From Takakia lepidozioides (Eukaryota; Streptophyta; Takakiopsida; Takakiales; Takakiaceae): 64,000 nucleotides of DNA. Of the stretch, positions 54,501 to 64,000 are shown piece by piece. The stretch is taken from NCBI GenBank assembly GCA_030704615.1, contig CM060732.1:55223053-55287052 (forward strand). The letters are read 5' to 3'. The notes beneath the pieces are model-generated. The model saw only the letters and a list, made by a program, of their open reading frames with translations, did no database searches and had not been told where the DNA came from. The position numbers and the translations under genes were made by a program. Numbering within the stretch: the first letter of the stretch is position 1; every line of letters begins with the position of its first letter.

Positions 54501-55088
54501 GGTTGAAGGGCGCTTTTGCACGGCGCTGCTCTCTTAGTTAGGTTGCGAATTCTTCCCAGTTCCTACTCAGCTCAAGTTCACAGCCATTACTAGCTACACC
54601 CATTAACAAGAGCTCTTCTCCTAGACACGTTTTAAAGCCATGTCCAATTTTACCCTTACTTGCGGATTTGGAGTCAATTCAGAAGCAAATTGCCTGAAGT
54701 TGCGCCCAACTGAATTAGACATGTGCTCTAGAAGATAACCTGGTGATATCAGATAGCATCAATGCCACACAGAGGAGAACTAAAGACGGCCACACGACAT
54801 GCAGAACAGACCAGTGAGAACGAGGGTGTGGGCGCCTCCGCAAGCGAGAGCAATGGGCTGCGACTGCTGCAGACCAGTGCACAGGATGGGCGTCCATTGT
54901 GACTGGGCCGAGGCCAGCCCAAGGCGGCCATGATCACCGTTTCCCCAAAGTGCTACCCATCGCTGCCCTCTCTCTGAACGCCCGGTCTCCCCAGTGAGAG
55001 TCCGTTTCCAATTCTGACACCATATCTCCCTTGTAAACTCCTTGGCACCAGGTGCAGCCTGCACGATTCTTCGACATTGCTTCAGCAT
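48598..55088 (-). CDS. RCC1-repeat beta-propeller protein (15 exons), RUG3-like
   Basis: Exons on minus: 55088-54812, 53946-53873, 53543-53459, 53186-53127, 52727-52626, 52371-52278, 52067-52016, 51417-51372, 51082-51036, 50930-50828, 50666-50612, 50429-50357, 50053-50017, 48988-48906, 48717-48598. They sum to 1308 bp (435 aa) with every junction in phase. RCC1 blades are plain: LWGNGDHGRLGL, ACGGAHTLVL, VYAAGLNDWGQLGV, AAGHYHSAAV, VYVWGRNSQGQLGLG, ACGSEHSLAL, VLSWGATLNGQLGH, SCGGYHTGAI, LYMWGSNEYGCLG, SCGWKHTAAL, FTWGWGGSQGTYS, SCGFNHSGAIL. The first 45 residues are basic and hydroxylated, like a mitochondrial presequence. The end resembles Arabidopsis RUG3, an RCC1 protein needed for mitochondrial nad2 splicing; that assignment is tentative. 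Several exons are under 60 bp. LINE-B-related repeat lies in an intron. Confidence 0.93.
49690..49835 (+). mobile_element. LINE-B-associated repeat in RCC1 intron
   Basis: GTACTCATAAGA...TTTGCCGTAGCC, TTGTGGCCATTGA and the following (C/G)GAACAAAAG block match 13328-13400 directly and 14150-14235 in reverse. It is a short dispersed piece in the intron between RCC1 exons 13 and 14. Confidence 0.6.
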
Positions 55089-56920
55089 CTCTGTCCCTCT
55101 CCTTCTACCTCCCCAAATGTCTGGCCTCCTTCCTTACACGAATTTTCCGCTCAAATCTCCGCACACAAGACGACAAAAAGCTCTGTTTCCCCTACAGATC
55201 TATGCCCGCCCGACCCACCCGAGCACGAATTCCGAGCACAACACCTTCATGAATCATCACCCACACATTCCATACGTCAATCATCAGTGCCCAAATCTGC
55301 ACAGGAATCCGGTAGTTGCAAACATGAAATCAGACTCTGCATCCTCGCATCCATTTGCATGGTGTGTCTATTCATCCAGTCTTGAGTGTGTCATTTTCAT
55401 GACATGGCAATCCATCATTGGTCTATCATTGACCTCGCACTTTTCCTTTGCCAATGTGATGCAAAGCCCAAAGAGCAGACATGTAATTGCTAACAAGACA
55501 GTCTCACCAAATCCTTGCAAACAAAGACCCTACATTTTTTATCTTCACTTGATTTTAGCCTGAAAACAATTTTTTTCCTTTAGTTCAACTTCTTCAAGGA
55601 GGCCCAGAGTTTTACGCTTTGTACATAGTGACAGCTGAAAGGAAAATCTGTTCGGTTGAGCTTTTATAATAGTGCATGGCTAGTTCTATCATGAATCCTT
55701 TGTCTTTTTCCATGGCCATGTATCTTTTGAGGCAGAAGGCACATCTGCATGTCATTGGGAGCCTTTGAAGAGTAGAAGCAACCCTTCTGCCCCTTTGCTC
55801 TGATTTATACGCATGAGCCTGTCTCATTCGATATCTAGGCAATTGCGAACCTAAGCCAATGGAGAGTACACACTGCCAGACGCCTTGGCTCTGCAGGTTG
55901 GCTCTGCAGCTTATCATCGCCAGATGCAGCGGTACACAGATCTGTACAGTGTGCTGCCTTGATCTAAGAGGGATACTGCAATTGGAGAATTGTCTTTGTA
56001 TTGTAATTGATCACCGCCCGCAGGCCGACTTTCAATCCGTTCCATGCATCTCTCTATCTTCGTAAATCCACACTGTTTAGTTGAGACTGGGGGTCACATG
56101 CCCTCGTAGACGTAAGACATTTCTTTGTTTCTTTCTCTGTATCAGTCGCCCACACACAATTGACCTTCAGGTAGCTTCTCTTCTCCTCTTGAGTTTACAA
56201 ATATCAGCAAGCTGTGATGTGATGCAGTTAATCAATTAGTACTGATCTTTAAATATGCACGGATCGGAGGATCACCTCGCATAACTAGCAAGCATCAGGC
56301 AAGCATCTAGACATACGAGAGGCCACTGCAAGCGCAACATCGAGCAGCAATTACCGGTATTCCTTAATATTTCAAAGCACCACACATCATGGCAGCAAAC
56401 GATCGAAAAAATGGCCTACTCGGAGATTATTCGTAATAAACAACACCGCATTACAAGAGGTCATGGATGCACGAGAGGTTGACCAGATTGATCCATAACG
56501 TTCCTCCATCACCTTTTTCCGGTCCGTTCTATTCCCAGAAATCAATTCTTAGATGAACTACTACGCACAGGCTCTACATGAATTGAAGACCTCAATAGTA
56601 TTGGCATTGGCAGCCACGAGTTGCTCGGCTGGCAGTTGCGGTCGACTTAGGATCAGAGTTAGATCAGGTAGGTGAGATAATGCTTTGGAAGTTTAAGATA
56701 GACTCTTAGAGAAATGGGAGGCCACTTTGAAACATTTGTTGTTGCATGTGCTGCTTATACCAAGAAAGAAAATAAAGCTCTTAATCTCATTATTCAAAGT
56801 CTCTTTTACAATTAATTCATGAGTCTTCAAAAAGAGAGTAGGCAATGCGTGGAATCTGTGAGGCTTTGGAACAGCTACATGTTGACAAGGGATGCCTAAC
56901 AAGCTTTTTCTTACGAGAAA
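55089..56920. other. intergenic; RCC1 gene upstream region
   Basis: Presumed promoter and 5' UTR of the RCC1 gene on the left. No exon or element recognised in the rest. Confidence 0.4.
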
Positions 56921-57747
56921 GTTTTTCACTGATTAGAGTCCAAGTGTGACAATGGAGCAACATTTCAACAAATTGGGAGCTATGGCAGAAGAGCTAGATG
57001 CTATTGAAGCATTGGTGCCATAAGAAGTGAAGGTCATGAATATACCTCTTATAAGTTATGAGTTTCTTTAAAATGGCTATTAGTTCTTAGTCATTTCTCT
57101 AGAGTCATACATATCAGATAAGCTTACGTGGGTTGCTCAAAAGGAGGAACCTATGAGGAGAGAGAAAGGAAAGTGTTTACAGTCTAGTCAAGCAGATTTG
57201 TTGGCTCATAATAGTAAAAAAAGCCCAATCTCCAAGAAATTGTTACCGGAGCTATGGTGGTGTGGATTCCACACACAAGCACATACTGAATGTGTCAATG
57301 GTTATGCAATGTGTACACAAGATGGCTCACTTTGAGGTTTGGGATTGAGCTAGGTACGACTGTATCCTTGGTATGCAGTGGTTGGATTCAATTGATGTTG
57401 TGGTGGTTTGTAAATCCGGATTGGTTAGTGGTACCTTGCCAAATGGGAAAGGGTTCAACATTAAGATACTAAAGTTCTTCCTGATGTACACGGTGTCTTG
57501 TCATCTATTCAAATGAATAGATGTATATGAAAAAAGGAATGCTCAACTTTTTGCTGTTGGCGTGCATGAAGTCTTGGGAAACAAGTCAAAGAGAAGAAGA
57601 GTCACATCCTAGACTTGACAAATTACCGAATGAGTATGCTGATATGTTTCATGATGATGAGATCCCTGGGATGCCCCTTGAATGTTGGAAAAACCGCTTG
57701 GTGTGGTCTGGCTAGGGATTGAACCTTGTTACCATGCATGATATGTT

Positions 57748-57839
57748 ATAGGGCCCACCCCCGAAAGGGGGAAGTAGCTGAAAGGTGAAGGGGCTCTTAG
57801 TTCCGCCGGCTTCGGCCAGAGTCCTCTCTCTCTCTCTCT
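57748..57839 (+). mobile_element. 92-bp tail-only retroposon, second copy
   Basis: Flanked by a perfect 9-bp direct repeat TGATATGTT (57739-57747 and 57840-57848). Starts ATAGGGCCC, with a perfect hairpin CCCCC-GAAA-GGGGG at 57758-57771 and a second hairpin GGC-TTCG-GCC. It ends in a CT run. The same length, ends and structures occur at 47002-47093. Confidence 0.88.
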
Positions 57840-57869
57840 TGATATGTTTCCTGATGAGATCCCTACGAT

Positions 57870-58210
57870 GCCCCTTGAATGTTGGAAAAACCGCTGGCGT
57901 GTGGTCGGGCTAGGGATTGAACCTAGGACCTCCCCCGTTCCACCACTGAACTACCGGTCCAGTACTGTTCTTAGAGTGCGGAGCTATAGCCTTGACACCT
58001 CCAACACTCCCCCAACACTCCCCCTCAAGGCATAGCCCTTGCTAATGCGCACCGCCACAACCTTGGCTATGACAGCATGTTGGATAAACCGCTGGCATGT
58101 GATCAGGCAAGGGACCTCCCCCGTTCCAGTGGGGTGCTCTACCACTGAGCTACCCGTCCCATTCTGTTCTCAAAGTGCCCTGCAAGGGCTACAGCCGTGT
58201 CACCTCCAAC
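57870..58210 (-). mobile_element. tandem tRNA-derived SINE heads (SINE-2)
   Basis: Read on minus, two tRNA-like heads follow each other. One is near 58165-58090, with A-box TAGCTCAGTGGTAGAGC and a weak B part. The other is near 57962-57885, with A-box TAGTTCAGTGGT and B-box GGTTCAATCCC. Each is followed by a CCAGCGGTTT(T/A)TCCAACAT-type stretch. A third truncated piece with GGTTCAATCCC lies at 57690-57725. These interrupt the gypsy pol remnant. Confidence 0.65.
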
Positions 58211-58340
58211 ATTGAATGGCATATTGATCATGCCATTGAATTGGTGGCGGATGTCATACTAGTTGCAAGGGCACCATACAAACATTCAATATGTGAAGAA
58301 TTAGAGAAGCAGTTGCATGGGGAGGTATGACACTCGATGT

Positions 58341-59915
58341 TGTAAGGGTTGATATGTGAGGGCATTCTGTACTGGCCTGATGTTATTTACTGACTGATCT
58401 TTTTCCTGGGAGATGCATTTAAGGTTTCTAGGAGTGAGAGATTGGACAGGGGGACAATATACTGGCTGCAAGGTTTTCAGGAACTACGACAAGCGGAAGC
58501 ATTGGTGCAGTAATATGTACCACCTAACTGCACCTTTTATACTGTAAAACTTTTAGTTGTCAATTCTGCTGACAAATTTTTTATTCTTTGAGCCGCAGTA
58601 AGATTTGTTTGGACCACTAAAGGTCCAAGCCAGTGCATTCTCTTTACTGAAGACCACTTATGCCATAATATCAGGTGACCTCGCATTTTGGAGCCACCTC
58701 CTCTTTGTGAAGTAATCTCCTTCACTATGGTATGCACTGCACCATGCACCTCCCACAATTGTACCACAATTGCATTCAATCGCAGTAGCAGTATCATGAC
58801 AAAAACAGTCTGGTCCACCAGAGATCCACCAGACACTTAACTTTCACAGCCCATGATAACTTAGTGGAGTGCATATTGTTTCAGTCAAACCCATATGGAA
58901 ATCTAGAAAGAAAATGCCAGGAGCATCCAGTCAGACAGTAACCCTCATATCTTAAAACTGTGTAAATTTGATCAAAAGAGCCATCCATGCCAACCTGCCT
59001 GCATGTAACTTAATAAATAGTGATTACAAGGATACTGAGCAAAGCAACTGGGCAGTTATCACCTGACACCCATCTTAGAGATGTGTTTTATGACACTTGC
59101 CTGCAGCTACGTCCAGCTTTTCAAATTCGACCCAAGCAGCTTTTATGTAGCTGTCACTCCACAGTGCCTCGCTGATACTACTGTTCCCTCTAGGGTGATT
59201 CAGCACCCACACTCCATCCCTGCCTCCACAACCAAAATGCATGGATGGCTGCCATTGCTGCAAGCAGCAGCCCATAGCAAACACCCCATCTATGAGACAC
59301 TGTTCCACGCTGAGTTGTTGGCACACTAAAATATTGTGTGAGAGATACAACTTCCTGTTAGCCAGGGCATTGCCTTGTTGAGCTGATTCCCCCTGGATAT
59401 GGAGCCTCCCAGGTTCCGCACCTCACAGACAGTCATAAGGGATTGAGTGTAGATTAAGGGGTTAATTTCCCCCCTCCTCTTGTTAAGGGCCTGAATTGTG
59501 AGCTGTCACTCCCAGGTTTCTCTAGAAATAAATAAATAAAGGGCTTGCCTTGAAATCATGTTAGAAGCATTCACCTTATTGCTTGAGTGTGCACCCATGG
59601 ACTTGGATTTGAAAAGCATTGGTGACGTGCTCCTCCTAATCGGTATTTTGGCATTTTGGATATTGGCACCTCTCGGCAGCTTCCTTGCGGACCATGACCA
59701 TTGGGCCCACATTCTTTCCATCGAGGTAGCTCATCCCCTTGTCCATAACCTTGTCCACCTGTAGTAGCAGCATATCTTGAGGGTTTGTTCTTACTATCCA
59801 GCTGGACCTCACCTCAAGTAAATATGAACCATCTTGCTGTCTTGGTTGACACAACACTTTGGCCGAGAACTAATGAGTTTCCACCTCACCTATGAAAGTG
59901 GCACACTTTCTTTGC
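58341..59915. other. intergenic; PPR-DYW 3' flank
   Basis: Nothing recognised beyond possible further retroelement debris near 58350-58850. The right end is the 3' flank of the minus-strand PPR gene. Confidence 0.35.
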
Positions 59916-62135
59916 TCACCAGTAATCCCCACAAGAACAAACCCCATGTTGGAAGTGGTGAAAGCGGTTTGCATCCCGTACAACAACTTCTCGCCCAACA
60001 ATCTTAGAGATAAACTTGGTGGCTGTGTGGCAGTCACCACACATACGCAGGTTGTTGATGATCCGAATAGGCATCCCAGGGGGCTTGCTAATGATCCCAA
60101 AAGCAATGGCCAGTTTTTCACTGTGGTGGCAAAGAGAACTTTCTTTTTGCTCCTCATCCACATCATGCAATACACAACGCATATCAGGCACATACCCAGA
60201 CTCCTTCATGTGCCCAGACAATCTCTGCAGCTCAGCATGGATTTCCTTAGTTTGCGGATGTGATCTGTCTTCTACAACAAATATATGCAACTGGTCGTCC
60301 ACCTCAATGCAGCTGTGCCCTGGCTCCTTTCTAACACCTCTGTCCTCCATCATTTTTCTAATCTTTGATTTATCCTCCCACCTGCCAGCCGCAGCATAGA
60401 TATTTGATAGCAGCACATAACTTGCAACATGATGTGGATCCAACTTGAGGAGGCACTTTGCTGCATGTTCTGCTACCTCCACATCCCCGTGAATTCTGCA
60501 AGCACTGAGCAAGGCCCCCCACACCCCAGCATTTGGTTTGATTGGCATTTTGCTGATGAAGTCCTCAGCCTTCATCAATCTCCCTGCACGGCCAAGAAGG
60601 TCCACCATGCAGCCAAAATGCTCCACTGTAGGAGCCAGGCCATGATCTTGACTCATGGAATTGAACAGGTGTTGGCCTTCATCCACTAGGCCTGCACGGC
60701 TACATGCAGAGAGTAGAGATGTGAAGGTAATACCATCCGGCTTGAAGCCTTCACGTTGCATTTGTTCAAATAGTTGCAGGGACTCTATGGCACACCCATG
60801 CTGGGCACATCCTGAGATCATTACACTCCATGACACCAAGTTTCGTTTAGCCATACGCTTGAACACTTGACACGCATCATTCAAACTCCCACATTTGGCA
60901 TACATGTCAACGAGGGCAGTCTCTAGACTGACATCCTTCCCTATACCAGCTTTGCTAACATCAGAATGAACCTCCTTGCCCCTTTCTAGGGCTCCTAGGC
61001 CAGCACACACATTGAGAACGCAAATGAACATGACCCTGTTGGGCATCATGCCTTCACACCGCATCTGCTGATAGATTCTCAAAGCCTCCCTATTATATCC
61101 ATGCTGAGTATATCCTCCAATCATCGCACTCCAAGAGACTACGTTTCGTTTAGACATCTTGTCGAACACTTGTTGTGCATTCTGCATGTTCCCACACTTG
61201 GTATACATTTCCACCAGGGCAGTCTCCAGAATGCTATCTGGCACAATTCCAGCTTTAATAATGTCAGTATGGATCTGTTTGCCCCTTTCCAAGTCTCCTA
61301 GGCTGGCACATGCATTGAGAAGGCCAGTAAACGTGACCCTGTTGGGAGTCACCTCTTCCCCTATCATATGCTCATAGAGATGGAATGCCTCACTACTACA
61401 CCCATGTTGAGCATATGCTGCAATCATCGAGCTCCACGAGACTACATTTCGCTTAGCCATATTGTCAAACACTTGACGAGCATCTTTTATGCTCCTGCAT
61501 TTGGCATACATGTCTACAAGGGCAGTCTCCAGAATGACATCAGGTGCAATTGCAGCTTTCATGATGTCAGCATGGACCTCTTTGCCCTTCCCAAGGGCTC
61601 CCATGCTTGCACATGCATTTACAACAGATGTGTATGTGACCTTGTCAGGGATCACCCCTTCCCGTCGCATTTGCTGATAGATCTTGAAAGCCTCCCTACT
61701 ACAGCCCTGTTTGACATATCCTGCTATCATAACATTCCATGTAAATAAAGTTCGTTCAGGCATTTTGTCGAACACTTGTTGTGCATCCACTACACTTCTG
61801 CACTTGACATACATGTTGACCAGGGTGTTGAGTAGAGAGATGTTTGGTTTAAATCCACTATTCATAATGTGGGCATGCACTTGCTTTCCCTCTGCTAGGT
61901 CTCTCATCTTGATGCACTCCTGCAAGAGACAAAGATATGTATCGGAGTCGGCCCGGACGCCTCCTTGAGTCAAGATATGTCGTGTCTCTTTCAGTTGGCC
62001 TGCCTTACGTAGGATCCTTACATCCTCACACATGCCAGAAGAATTCTTGTTGACTTCATCTCTTTGTCCTATTTCAAAAGCTGCGGTGATGGTGGAGGTC
62101 CTATCCCTGCTGCCAGTTGGATCTCCCACAAACAT
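59916..62135 (-). CDS. PLS-class PPR-DYW RNA-editing protein
   Basis: An intronless frame of 739 residues from the first in-frame ATG at 62135; the frame is open to 62195 but without an ATG. An acceptor-like ...GATAGCAG lies 20 bp upstream of the ATG, so a 5' leader intron is likely. After about 60 variable residues come roughly five PLS triplets ([45 protein letters not shown]), then E and E+ regions ([40 protein letters not shown]). A complete DYW domain follows: [12 protein letters not shown], the catalytic [10 protein letters not shown] (His and Glu), [12 protein letters not shown] (zinc Cys), DANRFHHF and terminal CSCGDYW. DYW proteins bind an organellar transcript and deaminate C to U; the target cannot be read from sequence. 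No defect was seen. Confidence 0.95.
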   Translation of the reverse strand: MFVGDPTGSRDRTSTITAAFEIGQRDEVNKNSSGMCEDVRILRKAGQLKETRHILTQGGVRADSDTYLCLLQECIKMRDLAEGKQVHAHIMNSGFKPNISLLNTLVNMYVKCRSVVDAQQVFDKMPERTLFTWNVMIAGYVKQGCSREAFKIYQQMRREGVIPDKVTYTSVVNACASMGALGKGKEVHADIMKAAIAPDVILETALVDMYAKCRSIKDARQVFDNMAKRNVVSWSSMIAAYAQHGCSSEAFHLYEHMIGEEVTPNRVTFTGLLNACASLGDLERGKQIHTDIIKAGIVPDSILETALVEMYTKCGNMQNAQQVFDKMSKRNVVSWSAMIGGYTQHGYNREALRIYQQMRCEGMMPNRVMFICVLNVCAGLGALERGKEVHSDVSKAGIGKDVSLETALVDMYAKCGSLNDACQVFKRMAKRNLVSWSVMISGCAQHGCAIESLQLFEQMQREGFKPDGITFTSLLSACSRAGLVDEGQHLFNSMSQDHGLAPTVEHFGCMVDLLGRAGRLMKAEDFISKMPIKPNAGVWGALLSACRIHGDVEVAEHAAKCLLKLDPHHVASYVLLSNIYAAAGRWEDKSKIRKMMEDRGVRKEPGHSCIEVDDQLHIFVVEDRSHPQTKEIHAELQRLSGHMKESGYVPDMRCVLHDVDEEQKESSLCHHSEKLAIAFGIISKPPGMPIRIINNLRMCGDCHTATKFISKIVGREVVVRDANRFHHFQHGVCSCGDYW

Positions 62136-62287
62136 ATGTTGTTGATTCAACCCTGCTATCAACTTGACGTCACAAACCTTTCCACTCAAACTCACATACT
62201 ATGTCTCGAAAGGTCCTAGACAAATCAAACCAAGACCTCCATGAGGACAGGCTTCTTGCTACATACTAACAGGTTACAAACTACTGC

Positions 62288-62640
62288 GGTCACCTTAAAT
62301 TGAGAATAAAGATGTCTATCTGTTTGACTTGGAACCTCTGAAACATCGTCAAAACAATACCCATCGAATTCTTGGTCTATAGCTCCAGGGTGTACATTGA
62401 CATAAGACTCGTCACCAGACTGTGCTTGACCTGGTAGCATAGCAGCTAGCTCTGTTTTCACCCAAGGCAGGCTCAACGAACCCTTCAATCCAAAGGACCT
62501 CCAGTAGGTGCCTATGTCTGAAGTTTGGTGATCTTGGACATTTCTGTGATAACCACCAGTGGGCAGAGCTAGCTAGTTTAGGCCAGCCTAGAAGCACCAA
62601 AGCTTTGAGCTTGTGATAAATAACAGGACCCAAACCTTTC
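62288..62640 (-). other. leader segment shared by PPR paralogues
   Basis: Similar over its length to the segment upstream of the first PPR gene (2050-2390), including sequence beyond the donor-like site (AAG|GTGACC near 62293). The open frame here is broken relative to the other copy, and it is out of phase with the PPR frame. It is most likely an untranslated leader exon or a decayed exon. Confidence 0.45.
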
Positions 62641-62886
62641 ACCGGCCTCTAATACAGAGGAACAACCTACTGATAGCTTCAATCAAGCATCCTTTAAACT
62701 TCTGGCATGTCCAAATGAGGATAGCCTCACCTTATCAAACCGGTGGTCCCACCGCTGTGAAGGAACTGAGAAGAGGTCCTGCCACAGGCGGTCTATGTTT
62801 GTTGCTTGGCCTGAATTCAAACCCACTAAATAAGCTCCTGATCCATTTTGAGAAAGCTACTGTAGGCTTTCCATGAAATTAACATC

Positions 62887-62889
<3 letters not shown>

Positions 62890-62923
<34 letters not shown>
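62890..62923. repeat. CA dinucleotide microsatellite
   Basis: About 17 uninterrupted CA units. Confidence 0.95.
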
Positions 62924-62926
<3 letters not shown>

Positions 62927-63286
62927 CTTAGCAATCACAACGTGTCCTACATCTGACAAAACTCCATCCACATAAAGGAGTGAGTTTAATTGCACCCCAT
63001 GGAACGTGCGGTGGTATTTCCGTGGAAGCAGACTCATAATTCTCATCTTGGGCATGCAAGCCCTGTAATTTCGTACGTGTCACACTCTCTCTCCAGCAAA
63101 GATGACAGAAGAGAATCTCAGAAGTTCCTAAAAGAGCTAATGAAACGAGGACAAGTGTGTTGATTACACTCAGGTTCTTCAACAGCCCTTGAACGATGAT
63201 CCAGTGGAGTTCATCGACCAAGATAGTGCTTTGAGCTGGGATGGATCAGAACAATATGGAGCCTGGATTGCTCCGACGCACGCAAT

Positions 63287-63574
63287 TTAGAGACCCAACA
63301 AACACGCAAAGAGATTCATGTCCGTACCTTTATTCGTTTCCTCTGGAAGCTGGGAAGGCTTTGCATCCATCACTGCCAAGAGTCTCGCACCCCGCATTGG
63401 CAGGGTACAAGCCCATTTGAGCTCCACCGCCTGGCATAACGTGAGGTCTCCCGCCCGTGCAACGTAAGAAGGCGGCATGTACTTCGGTATGCCCTCTCCC
63501 TGCGCAACCACCGCCATCGCTGTTCCCGTGGAGAGGAAGAAGAGCTCCAATTCCCTCAGATCATGTTTTGTCAT
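63287..63574 (-). CDS. possible first exon of an unrecognised gene
   Basis: A 95-codon frame starts at an ATG (63574). It contains a strong donor-like site, AAAG|GTACGG, near residue 82, so the coding part may be 63574 to about 63328. The predicted peptide starts with a charged segment, then a small hydrophobic stretch (LFFLSTGTAMAVVA), then a moderately basic part. No family recognised. It faces the plus-strand exon at 63692, so the two could share a promoter. It could be a chance frame. Confidence 0.3.
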   Translation of the reverse strand: MTKHDLRELELFFLSTGTAMAVVAQGEGIPKYMPPSYVARAGDLTLCQAVELKWACTLPMRGARLLAVMDAKPSQLPEETNKGTDMNLFACLLGL

Positions 63575-63691
63575 CGACAGTAAACGAGTTTCATTAATGA
63601 GCCATATGAGCTAACAGGTGACATCAAACTATGGATTGCGGCTTGTATTGTAATAAAGGTGTCGATCACCCGCGCATAGATTTATTTGCAG

Positions 63692-63963
63692 GGATTCTCA
63701 GCAGATTCACTTTTGCAACTGCTTGAAGGGGTCTCCGAGGAGAGGGCGATTGAGCTCAAGTGGTTGGAGTTGGTAGACGGACTCACCGGCTGTGCCTATC
63801 ATGAAGGTAATCTTCTACGGAGTGAACTGAAAAGCACCGGATCTTTGTGAAATTTCTTGCGCTGTTCCATTTTCCGTTTTCGATCCATATGGTTTGTGGA
63901 AGGTGGTGGAGCCATGAACAGTCTGTTCCATATAATGGGTTTGCAGATTATAACAAGATATGA
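63692..63963 (+). CDS. possible last exons of an unrecognised gene
   Basis: A well-formed acceptor (TTTATTTGCAG) precedes 63692, and a donor (GAAG|GTAATC) follows 63806. The 115-bp segment is open in only one frame, with an acidic helical composition (GFSADSLLQLLEGVSEERAI...). A second acceptor (GGGTTTGCAG) before 63947 joins in phase to DYNKI and a stop at 63961-63963. An initiating exon was not found upstream, so this could be the end of a gene whose 5' part is unclear, or an alternative terminal exon. Family not recognised. Confidence 0.35.
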
Positions 63964-64000
63964 GGGTAGGTCGACATTCAGGAGTTGGAGTGTTGTTTAA

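Larger units (their letters stand above)
56930..58340 (+). mobile_element. LTR-retrotransposon remnants (gag- and gypsy-pol-like)
   Basis: 56940-57190 reads with breaks like a retroelement gag (EELDAIEALVP, EVKVMN, SYEFL, LTWVAQKEEPMRREK). 57350-57425 resembles the pol protease region (YDCILGMQWLDSIDVVVVC). 57615-57680 resembles the linker before reverse transcriptase (LPNEYADMFHDDEIPGMP). Its continuation, HIDHAIELVADVILVARAPYKHSICEELEKQL, appears only at 58215-58320, after about 500 bp of SINE sequence. The protease/pol pieces look like Ty3/gypsy, while the gag piece is more copia-like, so two elements may be mixed. All are degenerate. Confidence 0.6.

Noticed and set aside
57884-58165. tRNA-like heads as genuine tRNA genes
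   Set aside because: The boxes are present but the acceptor and anticodon stems do not close, and the sequences are followed by SINE-type bodies. The same applies to 16837-17000 and 40107-40288.

Overview
This window is nuclear DNA of a land plant. It has spliced genes with GT-AG introns of about 80 bp to 2.3 kb, organelle-type PLS-class pentatricopeptide repeat (PPR) proteins on single long exons, and plant-type versions of housekeeping genes. The PPR style (near-identical PLS triplets, one complete DYW domain) and the dense decayed LINE/SINE content suggest a seed-free vascular plant (fern or lycophyte). That placement is an inference; the sequence proves only a plant.
Left third (1-24 kb): a dead LINE fragment; a PPR gene lacking its E/DYW end (2.46-5.10 kb); a 13-exon FANCL gene (Fanconi anaemia E3 ubiquitin ligase, minus, 6.0-10.65 kb); a 564-bp fold-back element; a six-exon EF-hand/TPR/ZZ-finger protein (minus, 12.3-19.65 kb); and a decayed PPR paralogue (22.7-24.0 kb). 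Exons of the spliced genes were joined by hand. Their summed lengths divide by three (FANCL 1152, EF-hand/TPR 2559, TADA-type deaminase 1293 from the end of the open frame, RCC1 protein 1308, LPD 1500), which supports the models.
Middle (24-33 kb): a partial degenerate copy of dihydrolipoamide dehydrogenase, a four-exon organelle-type tRNA adenosine deaminase, and the intact two-exon mitochondrial dihydrolipoamide dehydrogenase gene. All are on the minus strand.
Transposon block (34.6-48 kb): LINE-C 3' fragments, a PIF/Harbinger element with a CACTA tnp2 piece inside its Myb-like gene, tRNA-derived SINEs, repeats, and a nearly full-length but dead LINE (LINE-A). Two 92-bp insertions with target-site duplications consist only of the 3' tail that the SINEs share with LINE-C.
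Right part (48.6-64 kb): a 15-exon RCC1-repeat propeller protein (minus), LTR-retrotransposon debris interrupted by SINEs, a complete DYW-class PPR gene (minus, 59.9-62.1 kb), and candidate exons of unknown genes at the right edge.
Functionally the host genes are unrelated housekeeping genes: DNA crosslink repair, organelle RNA editing and tRNA modification, mitochondrial 2-oxo acid dehydrogenases, and a possibly mitochondrial RCC1 protein. There is no operon-like logic. The unusual biology is in the retroelements and the repeat structure.
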